A DNA stretch of 21,700 nucleotides from Oscillospiraceae bacterium (GTDB taxonomy: Bacteria; Bacillota; Clostridia; Oscillospirales; CAG-272). Shown in pieces: positions 13,355-21,700 of this stretch (positions within the stretch are counted from its first letter, which is position 1; each line of letters opens with the position of its first letter). Where the stretch lies: contig QAKK01000016.1 in the NCBI GenBank assembly GCA_003343845.1, positions 1 to 21,700 of the forward strand, read 5' to 3'. The notes beneath the pieces were generated by a model that did no database searches, had not been told where the DNA came from, and saw only the letters and a program-made list of their open reading frames with translations. The position numbers and the translations under genes were made by a program.

Positions 13355-13702
13355 ATGTTTGAAAAAATTATTGCGGACTATGACGCGCTGTACCCGAATC
13401 AGATTCCGTTTGAGCAAAAACAGGCATGGCTCATGCGATTTGAGGGGCAGCTCGAGGACAAGCTGCTGACGGTGTATACGGTTGCGCCTGCGCCGGAATA
13501 TATCGCCGCAGAGCCCTACGACGAGGTATACACCTATTATCTCAAGCTGAAATGCGCGGAGCGGAATGAGGACACGGAGCGGTACAACAACGCGCTTGCA
13601 AACTTCCGCGACGCCTGTGACGAACTGGCGGCATACTACAACCGCACATTTGCAAAAAAGACGGACAACACGAGGTATCAGCATGTATACGGCATACTTT
13701 AA
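13355..13702 (+). CDS. Head-tail connector-like protein
   Basis: This 115-residue protein starts MFEKIIADYDALYPNQIPFE with an AAGGAGAG site nine bases upstream. Upstream in-frame starts are rejected because they lie in a hairpin-rich gap without a site. The protein is helical with tyrosine-rich segments (EPYDEVYTYYLKLKCAERNE) and NYNRTF-type surface, reminiscent of small adaptor proteins that bind the portal ring. Its position between capsid and the tail-hub-like gene supports that reading, but I see no diagnostic motif. It overlaps the next gene by 20 bases. Confidence 0.7.
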   Translation: MFEKIIADYDALYPNQIPFEQKQAWLMRFEGQLEDKLLTVYTVAPAPEYIAAEPYDEVYTYYLKLKCAERNEDTERYNNALANFRDACDELAAYYNRTFAKKTDNTRYQHVYGIL

Positions 13703-15617
13703 GAGCGGCAATGTGTCCCGCACAGTGATTTCGTCCTTCGGCGGCATCAACCGGCGTGCGCGCATCGGCGACGGCGAATTTGCAGACATGCAGAACATGT
13801 CGGCAGATGCATATCCGCTGCTTGCGCCGCGCGCAGCGCGCACGGTGGCGCAGCGGCAGCTGACAGAGACAAAGACCGAACAGACTGTAGAAACGACGGT
13901 ATACAAGAGCCTGAACGGCATTCTCGGAGATGTCGGCTTCTGTGCCGTATGGGGCACGGACTTTTACTATCTCGGTCAGAAGATCGAGGGGCTTTCTCTG
14001 ATCGACGGCGAGAAGCGTCTGGTTGCCTTCGGGGCGAATATCCTCATTTACCCGGATCAGAAGTATTACAACACGGTCACCGGCGAGAGCGGCGCGATGG
14101 AGACGGCAGAGACCGTGAGCGGCAGCGAAACGATCCTGACAGGCAATGGATTCAAGTATAAAGCATCGGACAGCAGGATCTCAACGGATGCCGACGGGAA
14201 TGTATACATCTCCGTGAATTATATTATGGGTTGGCGCGGATTCAACCTGAATTCCGCACTGTGCAAATCGGCAAAAGAAAGCTTCTACATGCCGCAACTG
14301 TATGTGGATGGCGAAAACGCGACGAAGGACAGCTTCAAAAACTATCTGCGCATCCGGATACAAAACGGTATGATAGAGTATATTTCATCCGCGACGACCG
14401 TCTGCATCGGGCTTGGCAGCGACAGGTATACACTCGAGGACATCGTTTGGAAGGCATTGCCGATTGAGGCTGTAACCGCACCGGAGCTGACCGGAGAAAC
14501 GGGGTATTTATGGAACGGCGATACGCCGATCAAGATCACAGACGGCATGCTGTATCTGGCAGAACCCGGCGACCTGTCTTCGGTGTTTTCGTCAATCGGA
14601 AACACGTCATCAAGCGCACTTGTCTGCACCTACAACTGGACGAAGAGCAACTTGCCGCGGCTGGATCATGTCTGCGTGCTGGACAACCGCCTGTGGGGAT
14701 GCCGCTACGGCATGCAGGCGGGCTCAACGGCAGCGGTCAACGAGATCTACTGCTCCAAACTCGGCGACTTCAAAAAATTTACGACCGGCACGACGGCAGA
14801 TGCCGCATGGTCGGCATCGGTCGGCGCATATGGCAAATGGACGGGGTGCATTGCGCTCGGCGGTCGTGTCTTGTTTTTCAAAGAGGACAAGATGCTCCGC
14901 GTGAGCGGCACGAAACCTGCAAATTTTCAGATTGCTGAAATCGCGGATGTCGGCTTGCAGTCCGGCTGCGAAAAGTCGATGCAGATCATTGACGGCGTCC
15001 TGTACTACAAATCGCGCGACGGCATCTATACCTATGACGGGTCGATGCCGACGCGCATCTCGGACAAGCTGGGCGACGCGCAGCGGGCGGAAACCGCCGT
15101 TGCAGGCAGCATCTACGGCAAGTATTATGTGGCGCTCGACGGTGTCTTGTATGTTTACGATACATACACGGGTTTGTGGCACAAGGAAGACAGGCAGAAC
15201 ATCCGCTATTTCACACGATACGGCGGTTCGCTCTATGCGGCAGTTGATCAGGATATTGTCTGCCTTGTGGGCGAAGCCGACACGATATTCGCGGCAGCGG
15301 AGCCGGAGGGCACATTTGTGTGGAGCTGCGAGAGCGGTGACCTCGGGCTTGAATCGCCGTATCAGAAATACTATAAGCGTGTGTTGATCTGCGCAAGCGG
15401 TGGTTTCGGCGCGGATATGACCGTCAGCATGATACCAGACGGCAGCGAGCCGATCTCGGCGGATTTTACTTTTGACGGGTTCGGCACAGTGGTTTTTCCC
15501 GTGGTGACGCCGCGCTGCGATCACATGCGCGTGAAAATCAGCGGGCACGGCGCTGTCCGGATCTATTCGCTATCGTATGAGACCGAGACGGTCAGTGACA
15601 CGCCCGAAAGGAGATAG
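13683..15617 (+). CDS. Beta-propeller-like tail hub / DNA stabilisation protein candidate
   Basis: This 644-residue protein opens MYTAYFKSGNVSRTVISSFG and GGINRRARIGDGEFADMQNM, a start seen in large virion proteins that follow connectors. Most of it is beta-rich with repeated blades of the form GGRVLFFKEDKMLRVSG, DGVLYYKSRDGIYTYDG, DGVLYVYDTYTGLWHKED and YGGSLYAAVDQDIVCLV (about residues 390-540), typical of propellers. With a P22-like portal, the P22 gp10 packaged-DNA stabilisation protein (tail hub) is a fitting analogue, but this is an inference from order and fold. The ATG at 13683 has a GAGG site and overlaps the previous gene by 20 bases. Confidence 0.75.
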   Translation: MYTAYFKSGNVSRTVISSFGGINRRARIGDGEFADMQNMSADAYPLLAPRAARTVAQRQLTETKTEQTVETTVYKSLNGILGDVGFCAVWGTDFYYLGQKIEGLSLIDGEKRLVAFGANILIYPDQKYYNTVTGESGAMETAETVSGSETILTGNGFKYKASDSRISTDADGNVYISVNYIMGWRGFNLNSALCKSAKESFYMPQLYVDGENATKDSFKNYLRIRIQNGMIEYISSATTVCIGLGSDRYTLEDIVWKALPIEAVTAPELTGETGYLWNGDTPIKITDGMLYLAEPGDLSSVFSSIGNTSSSALVCTYNWTKSNLPRLDHVCVLDNRLWGCRYGMQAGSTAAVNEIYCSKLGDFKKFTTGTTADAAWSASVGAYGKWTGCIALGGRVLFFKEDKMLRVSGTKPANFQIAEIADVGLQSGCEKSMQIIDGVLYYKSRDGIYTYDGSMPTRISDKLGDAQRAETAVAGSIYGKYYVALDGVLYVYDTYTGLWHKEDRQNIRYFTRYGGSLYAAVDQDIVCLVGEADTIFAAAEPEGTFVWSCESGDLGLESPYQKYYKRVLICASGGFGADMTVSMIPDGSEPISADFTFDGFGTVVFPVVTPRCDHMRVKISGHGAVRIYSLSYETETVSDTPERR

Positions 15618-15618
15618 C

Positions 15619-15759
15619 ATGTATATCAAATTACCAACCGTGAATATCAACGGAAACAGCAGTATGCAGGATGTAAAACGGTATCTTGTACAGCTGGTGG
15701 ACGCAATCGAGCGAGCGTTTGCGGATGCAAAGGAGGACGACGATGGCAGCAAGACCTGA
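15619..15759 (+). CDS. 46-residue protein, unknown
   Basis: This small gene starts directly after the tail-hub-like gene, with an AAAGGAG site. The product, starting MYIKLPTVNINGNSSMQDVK and ending in DAKEDDDGSKT, has one amphipathic helix (YLVQLVDAIERAFADAKE). It overlaps the next gene by 17 bases. The good ribosome binding site and operon position support it as real. Its role may be structural, with no motif to say more. Confidence 0.7.
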   Translation: MYIKLPTVNINGNSSMQDVKRYLVQLVDAIERAFADAKEDDDGSKT

Positions 15760-17257
15760 AGACCGATTCAAAAAAAGCGACAGTGTGGATCGTGCGGCGC
15801 GTGAGAGCTTTTCGGACACGGACAACCGGATTGCAGATGCGCATCCGGGATACGGTGATGATCTTGCACGGATCAAGGCGAATTATCTGCGTGCGGACAA
15901 TGACGAAGACCGCGCCGGTTGGAAAGCCGAGGCGGACAAACTCAGTGCGGCATACGGATATTCGCGAAATGCGGACGGCAGCAAGGTAACAAAAAGCAGG
16001 GCGATTGCCGAGCTGCCGGAACGTGCAGATGCGACACAGCGAAATCTCCAAACGATTGCGAATTTTGACAAAGCCTACGGAAAGGGCGATGCAAACGGCT
16101 ATCAAGGGGTAATCAATGCGCTGCTTGCCGATATTGCAGGCGCAAAGTTTACCTATTCCGCAAAGAACGATCCGCGTTATGTGCTCGCCGAGGAATATGC
16201 CGGAGACGCGATGAAAAATCAGATGGCGGAAAGCGCGGCGCTGACCGGCGGATTCGGCAATTCCTACGGTGCTGCCGTCGGGCAGCAGGTCTACAACGAC
16301 TATATGGACGAGGCGGCGGGCAATCTCGAAGACCGCGCATATTCGCGCTTTCAGGACGAGCAGAACGACCGTTATCAGAGGCTGAACACGTTGATCGGAC
16401 TGGAAGACACGGCATACAACCGTGCGCTGGAACGCGAGAATACCGAATACAACCGCGCCGAAACTGCGAAGGCGACCGCGCAGGCGCGGCTGCGTACCTA
16501 TTTTGAGGAGGGCGGCGACATGGCAGATTTGCCCGAAGAGGTGAAAGCTGCCTCCGGCTATACCGACGCAGAGATTGCGGCAATCTATCGGTCGGCGCAG
16601 GATAGCCGCAGCAAGGACACATCCGCAGATGCGCGTGACCGCGTGGACGCCTTTATTTCAAACGGCGGAGACCCGTCAAAGCTGCCGCACGAGCTGCTTG
16701 CCGCCTCCGGCTACACGGATGCGGAGGTCTCCGCTGCACGGGCGTATGTGCTGGAAAACATCCGAAGGAAGAACGCCTCGACCTATTCCGGCAGCCAATC
16801 CGGAAGCAGCAAGACCGCCGCAGACGATCAGACGGACGCGGCAGGAGATGCCGAGGGGCTGTTTTACGCGGCATATGAGGCAAGCGAAAGACCGAACAGC
16901 GGCACGACGCCGGAGGAATATATCGCAAAGAATTACAAGGCGTTCGGGTTCGATTCGGCAAACGGGCTTGTCAAACAGTACCGGGAAACAATGTCGCCCC
17001 GCGGCGTGATGGACATTTCGGAAGAAGATGCCTTCGCCTACCTCAAGGAAAGCGGAATCTCCACAGACGGTGTCATTGGCAAAGAACAGTTTTATGCGCA
17101 GGACTGCAAGGCGGGCGGCAAGCAATACGATTCCTATGCGGATTACATCGACGACCTTGCAGACGGCGCGCTGCGGCGATCGGCGGCAAAAACCGCGTTT
17201 ATGAACGGATTTGTCGGCAATTTGAAAAATAGGGTGAAAGAAGCAAAAGAGAAGTAA
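15743..17257 (+). CDS. Internal virion / ejection-like protein with duplicated GGD-LP motif
   Basis: This 504-residue protein has a perfect AAGGAGG site before the ATG at 15743. It is Ala/Glu/Asp-rich and largely helical. Around residues 140-195 is NDPRYVLAEEYAGDAMKNQM followed by a Gly-rich GGFGNSYGAAVGQQ, a segment of a family of phage proteins encoded after tail-hub genes; a coiled coil follows (200-250). Residues 249-284 and 299-336 are a clear duplication (GGDmadLPEEvkaASGYTDAE and GGDpskLPHEllaASGYTDAE). No signal peptide is present. Its position before the giant gene suggests an internal protein ejected with the DNA, but the exact role is unknown. Confidence 0.75.
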   Translation: MAARPEDRFKKSDSVDRAARESFSDTDNRIADAHPGYGDDLARIKANYLRADNDEDRAGWKAEADKLSAAYGYSRNADGSKVTKSRAIAELPERADATQRNLQTIANFDKAYGKGDANGYQGVINALLADIAGAKFTYSAKNDPRYVLAEEYAGDAMKNQMAESAALTGGFGNSYGAAVGQQVYNDYMDEAAGNLEDRAYSRFQDEQNDRYQRLNTLIGLEDTAYNRALERENTEYNRAETAKATAQARLRTYFEEGGDMADLPEEVKAASGYTDAEIAAIYRSAQDSRSKDTSADARDRVDAFISNGGDPSKLPHELLAASGYTDAEVSAARAYVLENIRRKNASTYSGSQSGSSKTAADDQTDAAGDAEGLFYAAYEASERPNSGTTPEEYIAKNYKAFGFDSANGLVKQYRETMSPRGVMDISEEDAFAYLKESGISTDGVIGKEQFYAQDCKAGGKQYDSYADYIDDLADGALRRSAAKTAFMNGFVGNLKNRVKEAKEK

Positions 17258-17267
17258 CGGAGGAAGC

Positions 17268-20200
17268 ATGGGCGTAAGAGATTTTGCAAAGCAGCGCAAG
17301 GAAAAAACGCAGGCGGCATATGCCAGCCCGAACCTGAGCGAAACGCGCCCGGCTGCCGCCGAGCGCCCTGCGCTGACCGGCGTTCGCGCTTATGCGGCGC
17401 AGAAAAACAAAAATGCGGATGCGGTCGTCCGCCCGTTTGATGCAGAAAAGGCGTCGCAGATGCTTTTTGAGACGAGCGAGGCGGGGCGAGCGGCGCGTGC
17501 AGCGTCGATCGCGGAAAAGGCTGCAAAAAAAGCCGAGCGGGAAGAATATACGCAAACTGCTGCGCTTGCACGCGAAATGGCATCGCAGGTCAAGGAGACG
17601 CGCCGCGCAGGCAATCCGAAGTACAACGAGGACTATGTGCCAGGCGTGGACTATCCGAAAATTCGATCTGTCGAAGATATAGAAAGCGAACTCGGCACAT
17701 ATAAAAAACAGCGCTCGGCAAGCTTTGAAGACCGCTTTCCGGATGCAGAAAAAATTGCCCGTCAAGCTATCGGCGGCAAGGACGCCGACGCAGACCGGCA
17801 GCTGCGGGAACTGGCGCAACAGTATGCAGACGAGAACGCTGCCTACGATGCGCACATAGCGGAACTGAAAAAAGAGGCAAAGGAAAGCAAGAACAAGACG
17901 GTGCTGCAAAGGCGTGAGCGGGAAGCGGCAGCTGCCAAAAGCGATACAAGTGCACGTTATGACAACGCAACACTTGCCGATCTGAACGGAAAAATCAGCG
18001 CGACGGAAGGTGACATGCAAAAGCGCACGTCCGAATATGACATGCAGCTTGAAAAACTGCGTGCGGAGCGCGATTCTGTCGCAAAACAGCGTGATGCGCT
18101 CTACAGCGGCGCACAGAATCATAGTATGAATGCGGAAACGGAGTACCGTTTCTATGCGACCAATCAACAGGGGTATGAACTGCATCTCAAAGTCAAGCAG
18201 CTGGATGCGCAGATCGCAGATGCAGAGAAAAAGCGGGCGGCAGCAATCAATGCCGGAGAATCCGAAATGTACAGTCTGCGCGGTGCGCAAACGCTGGCGA
18301 CGCTGCCGGAGGCTTCCCGCCGGGCGATTCTTATCGGTGCGGGACTTGGCGGGCGCGCAAGCTCTGTCAGTCACAGACCAACCGCAAGAACTTTTACGAA
18401 ATTCAATTATCAGACCGGCGAGAAAGAAGAGATTTCCCGCGAGGAATGGAATGCGGCAAAAGACGAATACGATGCGGCAATCGACGAACTGAAAGCAGCG
18501 GGTGTTTCCAAAGAGGACATCAATCGCATGATTTCTTCTGTGCAGTATTCGATTGACGAGATTGCGGCGGCAAAAAGCAGCGTTGACACTGCCGCCTTTG
18601 CAATTCAAAACCCCGGTACATCGGTGCTGTCTTCCGCTGCGTCCGTCATTGCAAATCTGTCCAGCGGGTTGTTTGCCGGTGTCGGTGAGGCGGCACGCGC
18701 CGTCGGCAACATCGGACGTGCGGACGGCTATAAGAAGCCGATGAACATAAACGGAGTGGCGTATGCGCCGACACGCATGACAAACGACATCCGCGGGACG
18801 ATCTCCGAGCGCATCGAGGAGGGCAACGGCTTCGGCGGCAAGGTCGGCTCTTTTGCCTATCAGACGCTGATGTCCACGGCGGACAGCGTGGTTGCCTCTG
18901 TGCTCGGCAATGTTGGCGGTGCGGCAGCCATCGGCGGCAGCGCCTTTGCCTCCGCCATCGTGGACGCCAAGGAAAGCGGCGTACCGGACGAGCAGGCGCT
19001 GATGACCGGTATATGTGCGGGCATCTTCGAGACGCTGTTTGAGCGTGTCTCCATCGGCAACTTCAACAAGTTAAAAGAACTCCCGCCAGCGACCGTGCGC
19101 GATGTGGCGATGAACGTTGTCAAATCAACCCTCGTCAACGCCTCGGAAGAAGGCGCAACCGAAATCGCGAATATTTTGGCGGATACGATCATCAACGGGG
19201 ATTACTCCGGCTATGCGGAGACGTACAACGCTTACATAAACGCCGGGAAGAGCAGGGACGAGGCGACGCGGCTTGCGCTCCTTGACATGACAAAACAGGT
19301 CGGTATGGCGGCGTTCGGCGGTGCGGTGCAGGGCGGCTTTATGGGCGGCATCGGTTCTGCGTGGGGCTACTTCGGCAACCGTGATGCAAACCGCGCGACG
19401 GGCAGCTGGCTTTCCGATGGCGGAAAGGTCGATCGCGACTTCACAGCGGCGCTTGTGCGCGACGGTATGGAAAACGGAAGCGAAGAAACACAGCGCTATG
19501 CGAAAACGCTTGACGGCAAGGAAGCGGACGAGAGGCAAGCCGGACAGCTGGCACGCATGATTGCGGCAGACGGAGGCAAATTCTCAAATGTCGGCAAAGA
19601 GATAGATCGCCGCACTTCCGACACGGAAGCGCGCACGGCGGACGACATCAAGGTGCAGCTTGGCGATGCGGCGAATGGAGATGCGGTTGCGGCTGCGCTC
19701 TATCAGATGCAAATCGGGAAATTCTCGGAGAGGGACGCGGAGACGGTCAGAAACTCGCCGGAGGGGCGCGCACTGTTCTCCGAGTATTTCGATACGGACA
19801 TCACGGAAAACGCGAGCGTGGACGAAATTTCCGCCGCTGTACGCGATGTGAGCGGCGACGACTACCGCAGCATTTCCTACGAGGCGCAGCAGCTGTTGAA
19901 AAGTGTGCGCGCATCGAACGGGTACAGCGACGGTGCGGATGCTGCCTTCTATCGGGCGTACTTCGAGGGATTCAGCGGCAAGGCGCGGTCGGAGAGCAAG
20001 ATTCTGTCCACTGCGGCGCTTGTGGCTGCCTATCAGATGGGTGTGGATGCGAAAAAAGACATCGGCACGTTCCATACGGTGGGCGGCGCTGCGCTCAGCA
20101 AAGAGACGACGGCATTCTTCTCGAGGGCTGCAAAAGACCTCGGGTTGTCCATCACCTACGGCGGCAAGGGCAGCGTGAAAAACGGCGGTGTACGGCGCGG

Positions 20201-21700
20201 CTATGCCAACAGCTACAGCGGAATTCACATCTACGAGGATGCCAAAGTCACAGAGATCAGCGGCAATACGCTGGTCGGCGGCGATGCGGCGGCGCGCATC
20301 ATCCTCGGGCATGAGCTGACGCACATCCTGCAAAAGCAGTCGCCGACGCAGTACAAGGCATTTGAGACGTTTGCCTTGCAGCAGAAAAGCGAACAGGGGA
20401 ACAAAATCGGGCTTGATCTTGTTTCCGAGTATATGCAGAGCCTTCGCCTTGACAAGCAGTCCGCAACCGACGAAGTCGTTGCCAACTATGCGATGCGTGC
20501 GCTTTTCTCGGATATGAAGACGGCACGAGTGGTCACGAAGCATCACACAAAGGTTGCAGAGGCGATCCGCCGCGCGTTTGCATGGATTCGTGAGAAGCTG
20601 GGCATCCGGACAAGCGAGATTGACCGCGCTTCCGCAATGTGGAACAAAGCATACAGCGAGAGCCGCAAAAATGCGGATGCAGCTGTAGCCGAGGCTGTGA
20701 ATCGTGCAAAAGGGGTTGCAAATTCCGCAGATGCGGGCTATAATGGTATCAAAAACAGCATCGCGCAGAACAATGCAAAACTAATCCGCTATTTCACAGG
20801 TGAAGTCCGCGAGAGCGGGGATGTGTATCTGAGCGGCCGTGACAAGACGAAAATTGCGCACAATGTCAAGAGCGGCAACGGGTGGATGCACAAGGACGGT
20901 AAGCGCGGTTGGGTGTATACGGATGTCTGCTTTTATACATTTGAATTCAATGCAGATCATTCGGTAACGGTAACCGAAGAACTGTTTCTTGAAGACGATG
21001 CAGACAGAATCAAGACAATCAGAAAGGAGTTTTCTTCAAATGGGTACGCAACAACCGTTCGAGGAAATGATCAAACGGCTGAAAGCAAAGAATTTCGACC
21101 CGGCGTCAGCTCAAAACATAGCCTTTCGAGTGATAACGGACGAAAGATCGGCAGAACTGTTGAAGTACATGGACAAGAATCCGGAAGCGGACGAATACGA
21201 TCTGATCGACGAGGCGGATCGAATTCAAAAGCAATTTCCGAGGCCTCGGAGAAACAGAACAAAGTAAAAGCAGATTCAGCCGAATCTGCTTTTTCTGTTG
21301 GCGAGGTCAAGGATTCCATTGCTACGCCGAGCACGGACAGCGAAGGCATCATGAAACTGGACGACGCGAACATTGACAAAACAAAAGAAAAAATGACATG
21401 GCTCGAAGCAAACGATCTGCTTGAAAAGCAGCAGGGGCTTTCATACAGATTTTACGCAAGCGACGACCCGATGTCTCGCGCCGGATATGCTATGTTTGCG
21501 GATGACCACGAACAAAACGGCGACGCCTACGGCGGAGATAAGCCACGCGCTTTCTCCGTGCGAGAGGATGACCTCGTTCCGGTTTGGGAACTGTCTGAAA
21601 AAATCGCAGAAGCACGGCATGAGACGGACGAATACACGCCATGGATTTTGGAAGACTATGCCGAATTGAGCGACGAAGACTTTGCGGACATGTTCAATCC
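17268..21700 (+). CDS. Giant virion-associated multidomain protein with HExxH metallopeptidase-like domain (3' end outside window)
   Basis: The frame stays open for 1477 codons and leaves the window unfinished. A CGGAGG site precedes the ATG. Residues 1-180 are charged and Ala-rich; 185-281 form a coiled coil (QLRELAQQYADENAAYDAHI). Residues 446-705 are rich in Gly, Ala and hydrophobics (SVVASVLGNVGGAAAIGGSA, QVGMAAFGGAVQGGFMGGIG), which may insert in membranes. HELTH at 1015-1019 plus E1069 in TDEVVANYAM form a zincin-like active site, followed by AFAWIREKLGI. An unknown module follows (about 1170-1258), then linker-like sequence with HSLSSDNGRK (1284). Such giants are ejected or injected by Firmicutes phages. 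Residues 1258-1334 use unusual codons (many CGA and GGA) because the region overlaps a small gene in another frame. Peptidase activity is inferred from the motif. Confidence 0.88.
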   Translation, partial: MGVRDFAKQRKEKTQAAYASPNLSETRPAAAERPALTGVRAYAAQKNKNADAVVRPFDAEKASQMLFETSEAGRAARAASIAEKAAKKAEREEYTQTAALAREMASQVKETRRAGNPKYNEDYVPGVDYPKIRSVEDIESELGTYKKQRSASFEDRFPDAEKIARQAIGGKDADADRQLRELAQQYADENAAYDAHIAELKKEAKESKNKTVLQRREREAAAAKSDTSARYDNATLADLNGKISATEGDMQKRTSEYDMQLEKLRAERDSVAKQRDALYSGAQNHSMNAETEYRFYATNQQGYELHLKVKQLDAQIADAEKKRAAAINAGESEMYSLRGAQTLATLPEASRRAILIGAGLGGRASSVSHRPTARTFTKFNYQTGEKEEISREEWNAAKDEYDAAIDELKAAGVSKEDINRMISSVQYSIDEIAAAKSSVDTAAFAIQNPGTSVLSSAASVIANLSSGLFAGVGEAARAVGNIGRADGYKKPMNINGVAYAPTRMTNDIRGTISERIEEGNGFGGKVGSFAYQTLMSTADSVVASVLGNVGGAAAIGGSAFASAIVDAKESGVPDEQALMTGICAGIFETLFERVSIGNFNKLKELPPATVRDVAMNVVKSTLVNASEEGATEIANILADTIINGDYSGYAETYNAYINAGKSRDEATRLALLDMTKQVGMAAFGGAVQGGFMGGIGSAWGYFGNRDANRATGSWLSDGGKVDRDFTAALVRDGMENGSEETQRYAKTLDGKEADERQAGQLARMIAADGGKFSNVGKEIDRRTSDTEARTADDIKVQLGDAANGDAVAAALYQMQIGKFSERDAETVRNSPEGRALFSEYFDTDITENASVDEISAAVRDVSGDDYRSISYEAQQLLKSVRASNGYSDGADAAFYRAYFEGFSGKARSESKILSTAALVAAYQMGVDAKKDIGTFHTVGGAALSKETTAFFSRAAKDLGLSITYGGKGSVKNGGVRRGYANSYSGIHIYEDAKVTEISGNTLVGGDAAARIILGHELTHILQKQSPTQYKAFETFALQQKSEQGNKIGLDLVSEYMQSLRLDKQSATDEVVANYAMRALFSDMKTARVVTKHHTKVAEAIRRAFAWIREKLGIRTSEIDRASAMWNKAYSESRKNADAAVAEAVNRAKGVANSADAGYNGIKNSIAQNNAKLIRYFTGEVRESGDVYLSGRDKTKIAHNVKSGNGWMHKDGKRGWVYTDVCFYTFEFNADHSVTVTEELFLEDDADRIKTIRKEFSSNGYATTVRGNDQTAESKEFRPGVSSKHSLSSDNGRKIGRTVEVHGQESGSGRIRSDRRGGSNSKAISEASEKQNKVKADSAESAFSVGEVKDSIATPSTDSEGIMKLDDANIDKTKEKMTWLEANDLLEKQQGLSYRFYASDDPMSRAGYAMFADDHEQNGDAYGGDKPRAFSVREDDLVPVWELSEKIAEARHETDEYTPWILEDYAELSDEDFADMFN
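21040..21267 (+). CDS. Small gene nested in the giant frame
   Basis: In the +1 frame relative to the giant gene, AGAAAGGAG lies nine bases before this ATG. The 75-residue product (MGTQQPFEEMIKRLKAKNFD, then VITDERSAELLKYMDKNPEA and DEYDLIDEADRIQKQ) is compact, charged and helical and uses codons typical of the window (CTG, GAC, CCG). By contrast the giant frame here uses rare CGA and GGA codons and is low-complexity. The TAA overlaps the start of a perfect terminator. All this argues for a real gene. Its role is unknown; an immunity- or chaperone-like partner of the module encoded just upstream, or a remnant of recombination, are possibilities. Confidence 0.65.
   Translation: MGTQQPFEEMIKRLKAKNFDPASAQNIAFRVITDERSAELLKYMDKNPEADEYDLIDEADRIQKQFPRPRRNRTK
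21266..21294 (+). terminator. Intrinsic terminator inside the giant open frame
   Basis: AAAAGCAGATTC (21266-21277) pairs perfectly with GAATCTGCTTTT (21282-21293) around AGCC, with a T5 run at the end. It starts at the stop codon of the nested gene. The giant frame reads through it (KADSAESAFSV), which is unusual for a terminator of this strength. Confidence 0.85.

Noticed and set aside
17199..18608. 469-codon minus-strand open frame opposite the giant gene's start
   Set aside because: Composition is Cys/Arg/Phe-rich and unlike a folded protein; the plus-strand frame has a ribosome binding site and continues for over 4 kb.
21421..21669. 82-codon open frame near the right edge in another frame
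   Set aside because: No ATG or ribosome binding site at its start and the giant frame here is the protein-like one.

Overview
The window is a contiguous block of a tailed double-stranded DNA phage or prophage, most likely from a gut Clostridia host (Oscillospiraceae/Lachnospiraceae-like). I infer this from the strong AGGAGG-type ribosome binding sites, the moderately GC-rich coding style, the tight ATGA-coupled cistrons and the Firmicutes phage families present. I see no integrase, tRNA, rRNA or insertion sequence, so I cannot tell a free phage from an integrated one. The capsid is of the N4-gp56 family and the portal resembles the P22 type, which points to a short-tailed (podovirus-like) particle.

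Layout. (1) 1-5494, plus strand: early/replication operon with SSB, a DUF6291/replisome-organiser-like protein, several small proteins of unknown role, then a visibly more AT-rich insert (about 2084-4072) holding a PAPS-reductase-family/DndC-like enzyme, an ASCH-domain protein and a NUMOD/HNH endonuclease. A RusA resolvase and a sigma-region-4-like regulator follow, and the operon closes with a perfect terminator (5501-5529). (2) 5501-6677, minus strand: a compact accessory locus. It holds a two-gene operon (a very acidic 117-aa protein, then an HTH protein) whose promoter carries a perfect 15-bp palindrome between the -35 and -10. Beyond that operon's terminator lies a separate promoter driving a short structured RNA that contains one sequence resembling a type I-C CRISPR repeat. 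(3) 6737-17257, plus strand: late operon with terminase small and large subunits, portal, Prp-type cysteine protease, scaffold, major capsid protein, connector-like proteins, a beta-rich tail-hub-like protein and a probable internal virion protein. (4) 17268 to the right edge: one giant open frame (at least 1477 codons, unfinished) with coiled coil, glycine-rich hydrophobic segments and an HExxH metallopeptidase-like domain. It runs straight through a small, well-signalled gene in another frame (21040-21267) and that gene's terminator (21266-21294).

Most interesting: the 5.5-6.7 kb minus-strand locus reads as a candidate counter-defence island, with a solitary CRISPR-repeat-like RNA (RNA anti-CRISPR type) beside an acr-aca-like operon. 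Second is the phage-encoded Prp protease with Prp-like cut motifs at the N termini of both scaffold and capsid protein, one of them inside an 18-bp tandem duplication. Third is the gene-plus-terminator nested inside the giant frame. All functional claims rest on motif reading; no database search was possible.
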